Below the pieces are notes generated by a model. That model made no database searches. It was not told the origin of the DNA and saw nothing but the letters and a program-made list of their open reading frames with translations. Source: Fontivivens sp964399735 (GTDB lineage Bacteria; Zhuqueibacterota; Zhuqueibacteria; Residuimicrobiales; Krinioviventaceae). From it: a DNA stretch of 64,000 nt. Shown here one piece after another: positions 28,117-36,700 of this stretch. How positions within the stretch are numbered: the first letter of the stretch is position 1; the number at the start of each line of letters is the position of its first letter. Location of the stretch: NCBI GenBank assembly GCA_964399735.1, contig CAYNSO010000006.1, positions 1-64,000 of the forward strand. The letters are read 5' to 3'. Position numbers and translations under genes: made by a program.

Positions 28117-29268
28117 TTAATTTTTAAGGAGTAAAGTCATGTATAAATCCATAAATTCCGGAACGCATATATCAGCAAAAGGCGTTTCGCAATTGAATAA
28201 AAAGGCAATTCCCAGGTGGTTGACCGGGTCAATGGCAATTTCTGACCTGAATCCCTGTACGCTGCCGCCATGATAGACAAGACGATAGCCGTTGTACTCA
28301 AAAATCCGCCAGCCCATTGCGTAACCGGTATCTCCTAAAAGGGGCCATTTACCAAAATAGCGGCTTTCTTTTTCGGTTGGTATCTGTAATTCTGTCACCT
28401 GTTGCAGTACTGACCGGGAAATTATTTCAGGTCGGTAGCCCAAAATTACCTTTATCCATTCTGCCATGTCCATTATGCTGGCATTGATGCCCGCAGCCGG
28501 GGCAATATAATAGTAATTCGGTTTCACATTTACCGGGGTTTGCATGGCATCAATCATTATATGCGGCGAAGCATGGTTGGGATGGTCAATGAAATCGCGA
28601 TAACCAATTGTTGCGTCTTTCATCCCTGATGGGTTTAAGATCAGCGAGTGAACCAGCGCTTTATAACTGGTATCTGTAACAACGGCCATAATATCGCCGG
28701 CAATGCTAAACACAACATTCTGGTAATTATATTGCCGACCGGGCAGGGCAACAACAGGTACTTGCTTCAAGCTATTGAGCACCTTTTCATACGAAATATT
28801 TTGCTCCAGCAATTCAGTGCCGGCGTAGGACGGTAACCCCGACGTATGACTGAGTATGTGACGGAGTGTGAGTTCATGGGGTCTACCAAAATTGTCCAGT
28901 TTAAATTCAGGCAGATAACTGCTTACCGGCTCATCCCAGTTTAGCGCTTGCTGTTCTACCAATATACCGGTTAAAATAGCTGTAAAGCCTTTGGACAGCG
29001 AAGCCAGCCGGAATAGTGTGTTTTTATTCACCGGTTCATTGCTACTCAGACTGCGAACCCCGAAGCATTGCAGATAGATTGTTTCATTGTTACTAACAAT
29101 CACACAAGCCGCCCCGGGGATGTTGTGTTCCTGAATCCTGTTCCGCAGCAATGAATCATATTTTGCTGTTACCTGGTATATAAAGAAAGGATCGGCAGGC
29201 GGGATGGCTGCAAACAAATTGACTGCCAGCAGAATAATAATCGATAGCAGTTTTTTGGTTCTAGTCAT
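28117..29268 (-). CDS. Serine beta-lactamase-like (class C/esterase family) hydrolase, exported
   Basis: A 383-residue exported hydrolase of the beta-lactamase/D-aminopeptidase family (Pfam Beta-lactamase). It has a signal peptide at the start, the nucleophile motif S90-L-S-K93 (LASLSKGF), the YxN motif Y182-Q-N184, and the third motif HGG in VYHGGSVQGF. Such proteins include esterases, D-Ala carboxypeptidases and class C enzymes; antibiotic resistance should not be assumed. The frame is open 25 codons upstream, but the ATG at 29268 gives a proper signal peptide. It is monocistronic. Confidence 0.88.
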   Translation of the reverse strand: MTRTKKLLSIIILLAVNLFAAIPPADPFFIYQVTAKYDSLLRNRIQEHNIPGAACVIVSNNETIYLQCFGVRSLSSNEPVNKNTLFRLASLSKGFTAILTGILVEQQALNWDEPVSSYLPEFKLDNFGRPHELTLRHILSHTSGLPSYAGTELLEQNISYEKVLNSLKQVPVVALPGRQYNYQNVVFSIAGDIMAVVTDTSYKALVHSLILNPSGMKDATIGYRDFIDHPNHASPHIMIDAMQTPVNVKPNYYYIAPAAGINASIMDMAEWIKVILGYRPEIISRSVLQQVTELQIPTEKESRYFGKWPLLGDTGYAMGWRIFEYNGYRLVYHGGSVQGFRSEIAIDPVNHLGIAFLFNCETPFADICVPEFMDLYMTLLLKN

Positions 29269-29620
29269 ACAGGTATACCCTGATTTGATTTTTTGAGGAA
29301 TACTATTATTGCACGATTGTTTGTACTTTAATAGAGATAGCATGTTGTCTTTCTGTCACAGCCTGGCAATGGCATGCCTGCTTTTAATTCCTATAATTGC
29401 TAGTTTTTCTTTGCATGAATATAATGGATTATTTTTTGTTAATAAAGATTTATCTTTTGATATCAACCCGTTAGAGAAGCCAGTATGTAGCCGGCTGGGT
29501 TACAAGAGAGTTTTTTCAAGCCGATTTAATGCTTGATATTTTCCTGTTTTTACAGTATTATAAAATTATGTCTTGAGATAAACAATCAGTGAATCTGCAC
29601 AAGCATAAAGGACGTCTCTG
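29269..29620. other. Divergent promoter region
   Basis: A 352-bp region between the divergent hydrolase and symporter genes. No gene or strong motif is visible; it is expected to carry both promoters. Confidence 0.5.
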
Positions 29621-31111
29621 TTGACAGTTGCCAACCCGGGAATACTGGTAACCTTTTGTGTTTATCTTGCCGCTATGTTATTGATCGGTTGGTTTTTTTA
29701 CAATCGCACCACAAACCTTGCCGATTATATACTGGGAGGAAGAAAAGTTAATACCTGGGTTATTTCTCTAAGCGCGCAAGCGTCGGATATGAGCGGCTGG
29801 TTACTGCTGGGTTTACCCGGTTTTGCTTATTTATTTGGTATGCAGGCTTGCTGGATGGCCGGGGGGTTGGCGCTGGGTACGTACCTTAACTGGAAATTAA
29901 TAGCCAGCCGTTTACGCAAGTATACAGAATTAGCCGGTAATTCTTTGACCCTGCCTACTTTTTTTGAAAGCCGGTTCCGCATGAACACGCCCTGGATGAG
30001 GCTGGTTCCCGCCTTTTTTATTCTGGTATTCTTTTTAATCTATACCGCTTCCGGTTTTGTGGCAGGGGCAAAATTATTCCAGACAGTGTTTGGCTGGTCT
30101 TACCTTGCTGCTTTAGCTATCAGTATTTTGGTTATCATCAGCTATACATTTCTTGGCGGTTTTATGGCAGTTTGCTGGACGGATTTTTTTCAGGGTTTAA
30201 TTATGTTCCTGGCTGTCATTGTTTTGCCGGTTACCGCTATATTTACTATTCTGCGGCAGGGAGGAAGCATTACTACAATCGATTCGATTCTACCCGGTTA
30301 TTTTAATCCGTTCACAACCCCTGAAGGTAACAGCTTGTCTGCCATTGCAGTCATTTCTTTGTTAGCATGGGGTTTAGGGTATTGTGGACAGCCACATATT
30401 TTAGCCCGGTTTATGGCGATCCGTCATCACAACCAAATCCCCTTAGCCCGGCGTATTGCTTTAATTTGGGTTAGTTTATCCCTGACCGGGGCTGTTCTTA
30501 TTGGCATTACCGGCCGGATATATTTTCCGGAACTGTTGGCCGGATCAGAATCGGAGACTATATTCATGCACCTTGTACACGCTTTAACTCCTGCACTGGT
30601 TGCCGGATTTTTGTTGTCTGCTGTTTTGGCAGCAATTATGAGCACAGCAGATTCGCAGTTACTGGTTGCTTCTTCTGCTGTGACAGAAGATATTTACCGT
30701 ATGATCTTTCAGAAAAAGGCAGCTGACCGCGAATTGGTCTGGATCAGCCGTTTTGCAGTGGTGGTGATTGCCGCACTTGCTTTTCTTGTTGCTCTTGATC
30801 CCGAATCCAGTGTTTTGGATCTGGTTTCGTATGCCTGGGCGGGGTTCGGCGCTTCTTTTGGGCCGGTTATTTTATTATCCCTGTTCTGGAAGCGCATGAC
30901 CGGTAAGGGAGCCCTGGCGGGGCTGGCTGTTGGCGGTGTTACTGTGCTGCTTTGGAAACAACTGCACGGTGGCTGGTTTGAACTTTATGAAATTGTACCC
31001 GGGTTTGTTTTTGCAATTTCGGCAATTGTCATAACCAGTCTGCTAGATCATCCGCCATCCGGGCAAGTTCTTACGGAATTTGAAAAAATGCGCAACCGGC
31101 TGCATGATTGA
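29621..31111 (+). CDS. Sodium/solute symporter of the PutP (proline) type
   Basis: A 496-residue inner-membrane SSS-family transporter with about 13 hydrophobic segments. It has the signature SAQASDMSGWLLLGLPG (residues about 50-66) found in sodium/proline symporters, the GGFMAVCWTDFFQG segment, and the AIMSTADSQLLVASSAVTEDI region that lines the sodium site. Proline is the most likely substrate but cannot be proved by sequence. It starts at a TTG codon with an AAAGGA site. The cupin gene follows by 106 bp and may be co-transcribed. Confidence 0.88.
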   Translation: MTVANPGILVTFCVYLAAMLLIGWFFYNRTTNLADYILGGRKVNTWVISLSAQASDMSGWLLLGLPGFAYLFGMQACWMAGGLALGTYLNWKLIASRLRKYTELAGNSLTLPTFFESRFRMNTPWMRLVPAFFILVFFLIYTASGFVAGAKLFQTVFGWSYLAALAISILVIISYTFLGGFMAVCWTDFFQGLIMFLAVIVLPVTAIFTILRQGGSITTIDSILPGYFNPFTTPEGNSLSAIAVISLLAWGLGYCGQPHILARFMAIRHHNQIPLARRIALIWVSLSLTGAVLIGITGRIYFPELLAGSESETIFMHLVHALTPALVAGFLLSAVLAAIMSTADSQLLVASSAVTEDIYRMIFQKKAADRELVWISRFAVVVIAALAFLVALDPESSVLDLVSYAWAGFGASFGPVILLSLFWKRMTGKGALAGLAVGGVTVLLWKQLHGGWFELYEIVPGFVFAISAIVITSLLDHPPSGQVLTEFEKMRNRLHD

Positions 31112-31217
31112 TTTTTTTACTTTTATCCGGTATTGTAATTGTGATTTTATTGAGAGTCGCTCAAGATCAGCTTTGATTTGAGATAACTGCAATAAAGCAA
31201 GAATGGAGAATTCACTC

Positions 31218-31493
31218 ATGAACAGGATTATTGTTGTCCATAATCCGAACGAGCAACTCCTTGCAGACATGGGAGTTCGCAGCTGGCCAATCCGGGAAAA
31301 AGAAAAATCCATCTTTCCATGGAGCTATGACAGTGAAGAAATTTGTTACCTTTTGGAAGGCATGGTAACAGTCACCCCGCAAGACGGAGAACCGGTATCT
31401 ATCCGGGCCGGCGATCTGGTAACATTTCCGCAGGGTATGATCTGTACCTGGAAGATTCACATTGACGTGAAAAAGCATTATCTGTTTAAATAG
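31218..31493 (+). CDS. Small cupin protein (DUF861/EutQ-like)
   Basis: A 91-residue single-domain cupin with FPWSYDSEEICYLLEGMVTV, the EPVSIRAGDLVTFPQGM turn, and CTWKIHIDVKKHY, matching the cupin_3 family. No full metal-binding His set is seen. The ATG at 31218 has a GGAG site at 31205-31208; an earlier ATG at 31203 overlaps that site and is less likely. Function unknown. Confidence 0.82.
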   Translation: MNRIIVVHNPNEQLLADMGVRSWPIREKEKSIFPWSYDSEEICYLLEGMVTVTPQDGEPVSIRAGDLVTFPQGMICTWKIHIDVKKHYLFK

Positions 31494-31528
31494 TTCCGGT
31501 CGTTGCTGCCAGTACCGCCAGATTATTA

Positions 31529-32665
31529 TTAACCGGGCTTAGCCGGCGATACTTTTGGAAGATGTATTCGAAAAATCGTTCCGCAACCAGGCGCTGAATG
31601 AAAATCTACAGATCCATGCAGATACTGTTCGGTTAATAGTTTCATACTATAGGCGCCTAATCCCCGGTCATTGCCTTTGGTTGAAAAAGAGCGATGAAAA
31701 ATGTGCGCTGTAACTTTAGGAGACATAACCGCCGGATTATGCACCCAAAATTCAACAGTATTGGAGTGATCTTTGCACCCCAGGGTAATTGTTTCTCCCG
31801 GAGTGGAGGCTTCCAGGGCATTTTTTACCATGTTGCCCAAAGTGCGTTTTAGAAGACGAATATCACAAAAAAAGAGAGTTGTTGATGAATCTGGATCAAC
31901 AACTATATTTTTCCCGATTGCAGAGGTATGATGGGCCAATGAATTCTGAACCAGGTGCAGCAGTTCCTGGCTGTTAACCGGACTGAACGTTACCTGCAGG
32001 TCTCCGTTTTCTGCTGCTGCCAGGTCTCGCTGGGCATAAATTTCTTCGAGTATGGTATGACTAATTTGAATAATGTTTTCAAGAATTTCCGGGTCATGTT
32101 CTTCAATATAATAATCAACCAGTCCTTTTAATCCTCCGGCAATATTAATAAGGTCGTGAAAAAACAAGCGTTCCAGGCTGCGGCGGCGTTTTTCATGACT
32201 GATATCAGTCATACTGATCAATATATACTGATCATGCCCGATATGCAACGGGGCTGCCTGAACATGTAAATCAAAAGCCAACACCGGTTTTTCAGTCGCT
32301 GCCAGGAGGCTGCATTCCCGGCTTACCCGGACGCCGGTAGACCGGCTGGTATTAATAGTGTTCAGCAGGTCGCAATATCGACAATGTTCAGCGCTTCCGC
32401 AGTTGTTTGTCTTTTGATTGGCATAATGGCAATTGATTAACTTTCCCGGTTTAAGGTTTTTGATAACCCGCTTGTCCTTGTTGCTAAATTTATCCATACT
32501 ATACCCGTTACTGAACACGATCCGATTTTCATCATCAACAATAAAGGCCAGGCACATCATGGAATCGAGAATTTGCCGGATAGTTTCATTGGTCTTGTAG
32601 CACAATGACTCTCTAGTCTGGTTCACTTGACAATTTTTTTTCATATTCATTGTGGTTGTTTTCAT
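31529..32665 (-). CDS. PAS-domain histidine kinase with a Cys-rich motif
   Basis: A 378-residue soluble kinase with no membrane helix. An N-terminal PAS-like domain (about 25-160) contains C79-H80 and the cluster C89, C95, C98 (NNCGSAEHCRYC), a pattern shared by many environmental sensor kinases and possibly metal- or redox-binding. A HisKA-like helix follows with the probable phospho-His in RLFFHDLINIAGG, then a HATPase domain with NMVKNALEA, a poorly conserved D-box, and GLGAYSMKLL. No response regulator is adjacent. Confidence 0.85.
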   Translation of the reverse strand: MKTTTMNMKKNCQVNQTRESLCYKTNETIRQILDSMMCLAFIVDDENRIVFSNGYSMDKFSNKDKRVIKNLKPGKLINCHYANQKTNNCGSAEHCRYCDLLNTINTSRSTGVRVSRECSLLAATEKPVLAFDLHVQAAPLHIGHDQYILISMTDISHEKRRRSLERLFFHDLINIAGGLKGLVDYYIEEHDPEILENIIQISHTILEEIYAQRDLAAAENGDLQVTFSPVNSQELLHLVQNSLAHHTSAIGKNIVVDPDSSTTLFFCDIRLLKRTLGNMVKNALEASTPGETITLGCKDHSNTVEFWVHNPAVMSPKVTAHIFHRSFSTKGNDRGLGAYSMKLLTEQYLHGSVDFHSAPGCGTIFRIHLPKVSPAKPG

Positions 32666-33024
32666 TTTGCCACTCTTTCATAATTTTTTGCAACGCCGGA
32701 AAGATTTTCTGTGCTTGTTCTTTTTCTTAATTGAACAGTCAGGGCTTTGATTGTGACAACAAACAGTGAAACTATTTTTGATTTTACGAAATTTGCCAGT
32801 ATATTTTTTTTATTCCAGGCCGGCAGAGTAATATTTGGTACCAGATTTTCCATCGCCAGTGTAAAGCAAGCCCCGCTTGACCATCATATAATAATGATTG
32901 ATTATATAATCATAGTAATCTCCCTGTGTTGATTGTTTTGAAAAAAATACAACACAGGGGTAACAGTGATTATTTCCACCCCGATAATAATATTATTGAT
33001 TTCCGGCGTTTTACAGCGCTTTTA
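32666..33024. other. Intergenic region with one hairpin
   Basis: No convincing gene. CCCTGTGTTG (32922-32931) and CAACACAGGG (32950-32959) form a perfect 10-bp stem with an 18-nt loop, 66 bp past the stop of the DUF3795 gene; it lacks a T tract. A 63-codon frame ending at 32662 overlaps the kinase start by 4 bp but has no ribosome site. Confidence 0.5.
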
Positions 33025-33471
33025 TCATTTATACCTGGGCAGTTCCATGCTTTCTTTAAAGTACTGTTCAATACCAATTTCCTGCATTCTTTGATTCATA
33101 CTCAACCAGCGTTTATGCAAATCGGCATCGAGCCCGGACTTTTCACAGGGGAATTCATTGCATTGAAAGCAAAAATCAATTCCTTTCGTCCGGGTACATT
33201 CCGGCACCAGGCAACCGGTATTGACACATTTCCCGCTGCGGCAGCCCCTACATTCACCTTGAGTAAAAAATTCCAGCAATTCTTTGAACTGCGGGTAGTT
33301 TTTAAAAACCGGCATAAAGGTGGAAAACCGTTCCGCGTAACGATCAAACGAACCCAATGATTCTTTTAGCCGGGAACTGTGAAATTGAATATCCCCTTTA
33401 TAAAAAGCCAAACACTTTTTACAGTTTAAACCGCAAGGCGCCAGTATCTCTATAATGTCTTTTGTAACCAT
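33025..33471 (-). CDS. DUF3795 cysteine-rich protein
   Basis: A 148-residue protein of the DUF3795 family, which has many paired cysteines: CGLNCKKC near residue 13, CRGCRSGKC near 75, then CLVPECTRTKG and CFQCNEFPCE. The pattern suggests zinc or iron-sulfur binding. Function is unknown. It is a single gene. Confidence 0.85.
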   Translation of the reverse strand: MVTKDIIEILAPCGLNCKKCLAFYKGDIQFHSSRLKESLGSFDRYAERFSTFMPVFKNYPQFKELLEFFTQGECRGCRSGKCVNTGCLVPECTRTKGIDFCFQCNEFPCEKSGLDADLHKRWLSMNQRMQEIGIEQYFKESMELPRYK

Positions 33472-33626
33472 AAAAAATATTTCTCTATAATGAAATTTAC
33501 TGTTATTGTGATTTTGTTATAATATTTGCATTTCAGAACGCCATTACCTTGCTTATGAAACCAGAGATCAACATCAAGCCCTCCATTCCTGCACCTTCGC
33601 GCTCTAAAACGTCCCAATAACAATAT

Positions 33627-33694
33627 ACGACAACAAGATTATTTTGTTTATAATTTTTTTGTAAATCAATTTTTAAGCTTTGTTTTGTTGTCGT
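33627..33694. repeat. Inverted repeat upstream of the giant GEVED gene
   Basis: ACGACAACAA (33627-33636) and TTGTTGTCGT (33685-33694) are perfect 10-bp arms around a 48-bp T-rich segment, 75 bp before the start at 33770. It could be an operator or 5' leader structure. The rest of 33472-33769 holds nothing I recognise. Confidence 0.5.
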
Positions 33695-33769
33695 TTGTTA
33701 TATGGCCGATAATTTCATCAAAAGCATTAATTCATAAAATCACTTTTCACAATCAGGAAAGGGATAACA

Positions 33770-36700
33770 ATGGTCCTGCGTGCAATCGGGGAAAAAGTAG
33801 CAATAGTTATTTTATTATTCAGTTTATTAATCCTGTCGCCGGGAATCGTTTTGTCGGCCTGTAATGCTGATTTTCATGCAAACCATACCTCGGGTTGCAG
33901 CCCGATGGCGGTTGTGTTTACCGACGATTCAGAGGACGCCATTTCGTGGAACTGGACTTTTTCGGGAGGTTCGCCGGCTTCTGCAACCGGACGGGGACCG
34001 CATACGGTTTATTACTATACTGCCGGAATGTTCAACGTTGTCTTGAATATAACCTGCGCCGGTGGACTCAAGGATGCTGAAGCCAAGCGGGGGTACATTA
34101 GTGTTGATAATTGCGGTTGTTTCCCCGACCTACTTGCTGAACCGCGTTCGGGCTGTGCCCCATTAACAGTGGTATTCCAGGACTTTTCATCACTTGCAAC
34201 CTCATGGAGTTGGAGTTTTCCCGGCGGTACTCCGTCCTCTGCTACCGGCGTTGGACCGCATGAAGTAACCTATGAATTTCCAGGTGTTTATGATGTCAGC
34301 CTGTCAATAACGTGCCCCCAGGGTGTAGGTACGCAAATCAAAATTAAAAACCGCTTTATCAGTGTGGACGATTGCGGTGGATTTGATTTTGGCGATGCGC
34401 CTGATCCCGGCTATCCAACTCTGTCTGCAAGTGGTGGAGCTTCTCATGTTATCACCACCGGCTTTTACCTTGGCAGCATAATCGATTCCGAAAGTAACGG
34501 CCAGCCAAATGATTTTGCAACCGGGGATGATGACGCTTTTCTGGATGATGAAGATGGGGTATTACTACCAATATCTTTTTTTATCGGCAGTTCAGCATCA
34601 CTGCAAATTACAACTTCCGATACCGGTTATGTTAATGGCTGGATTGATTTTAATACCGATGGCGACTGGGGCGATGCCAATGAACATTTTATCAATGATC
34701 AGATCATTTGTGGTATAGAAAATGTTACATTTAGTATCCCGCCCGATGCGCATCCAGGGCATACTTTTATGCGTTTCCGTTTGTGTAAATCACCGGGGTT
34801 ATCCTATACCGGTTCGGCGCCCGATGGCGAGGTAGAAGATTACCGGATTTTATTATCGAGAATGGATAATTATGATTATGGCGATGCACCGGATGATTTC
34901 GATATTTTGGGTTATCCTACCCTGACGCTGCATGGCGGCGCCCATCATTTTATTAATCCACTATTCTTCCTGGGCGATACTATTGATAGTGAAATTGATG
35001 GTCAACCAAGTGATAATTCTTTTGGCGATGATTTTAGTTCTTTAGATGATGAAGATGGTGTGATTATGCCTGTTGGCCTGCAACGCGGGGTTACGACATT
35101 GATCACAACGATTGTCAATGGCGCCGGGACATCTTACCTGAATGCCTGGATAGATCTGAACCGCGACCGGGACTGGCTGGATGCCAATGAACACTTTATT
35201 GTCGATGAACTCTTTTTTAATGGAATAAGTTCTTCCTCGCCAATACGTGAAGAATTTGTAACCTCATTGACTGTGCCATTGGATGCAACGCCTGGTCATA
35301 CTTTTATACGTTTCCGTTACAGCACCCAGTCCGGTTTGACTCCCGACGGCCCGGCTCCGGATGGCGAGGTTGAAGATTATCTGGCTGTCATTGTATCAAC
35401 ACCGCCTCTGCGCGTAAAATGGATGCAGCCGCCGATGAGGAATCCTGATTCTCCAGCGCCTGATTGTTTTTGGGGTTGGGATGAGCCCTCAATTTTTTCC
35501 TATATCATTGTTGCTGACGATTGGCGTTGTACTGACGATCAACCGGTTACCGATGTGCATTGGTGGGGTTCATATTTGGGATGGAATGAATCTACTCCAC
35601 CGGCTAGCGGCCCACAACGCTTTAAACTGGGGATATGGACAGATGTAAAAGCAGGCGTGGATCGGGAATTCAGCCATCCCGGAACCCTGATCTGGCAATG
35701 GGTGGCAGCGCGTTCTGAATTGAATGAACGCTACGCCGGCTGTGATTATTATCCGCCAATGATGGACATGTCGGAAACATGTTTCCAATATGATCTGATT
35801 TTGCCGGAAGCTGCCTGGTTTTATCAGGAAGGGGACACTACAATTTATTGGTTGAGTATTGCCGCCGATTATGATGTCATTCCAAATGGTGGGAAATGGG
35901 GTTGGAAAACCAGGCCCCATTATTTCAATGATTTTGCTGTTCTTTCCGACGATCCGGCGTCTCCCGAAGTTGGCAGCGTCTGGAATAACGGCCAACCTGT
36001 AAGTCTGAACTGGGACATGGCTTTTGCGCTTACAACCGAGATCGCTGAAACTCAATATGATTATGGCGATGCGCCCGATCCTTCTTATCCCACATTGGAT
36101 GTTAATAACGGCGCGCACCATGTGGTTATCCCCGGTTTTCATATTGGCTGGTTGAATGATACAGATTCGGACGGGCAGCCGCTACCACATGCGGACGGAG
36201 ACGATAATGACGGAATGAATGATGATGATGCGGTCAGTTTTGCAACGGAACTACAACCAGGCCAGGACGCAGTAGTCTATATCCGGGCTTCTGCAGCCGG
36301 TTACCTGAACGCCTGGATTGATTATAATAGTAATGGCTCCTGGACTGATCCTGACGAGCAGGTTTTTATTGGCCAGGAGTTAACTGCCGGGATAAATATT
36401 CTTACCTATTCGGTCCCTGATGACGCCCTCCCGGGAGCTACTTTTGTCCGGTTGCGTTTCAGCAGCATTCGCAATTTGACTTGTGACGGGTATGCTCCGG
36501 ACGGTGAAGTTGAGGACTATGAAATTGTAATTGGAGAGGTAAGAGAACCGGAATTTGACCTGGGCGACGCGCCGGATAATAGCAATGATTTTGGTATGGA
36601 TATGACCGCCTACCCGGCCGGTGGGCCGGCAGGTACCGTAGCTTCCTATCCCACTGTTTATCTGCACAACTCACCGCCTTTTGGCCCGCTGCATAAAGAC

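Noticed and set aside
28139..28260. Plus-strand ATG after AAGGAG, inside the end of the beta-lactamase-like gene
   Set aside because: It is a short antisense frame without recognisable protein features.
28117..29268. Antibiotic-resistance beta-lactamase
   Set aside because: The SxxK and YxN motifs are shared with esterases and D-Ala peptidases; nothing indicates drug hydrolysis.
32662..32853. 63-codon minus-strand frame overlapping the kinase start by 4 bp
   Set aside because: The overlap is suggestive, but there is no ribosome site, no recognisable domain, and the composition is ordinary.
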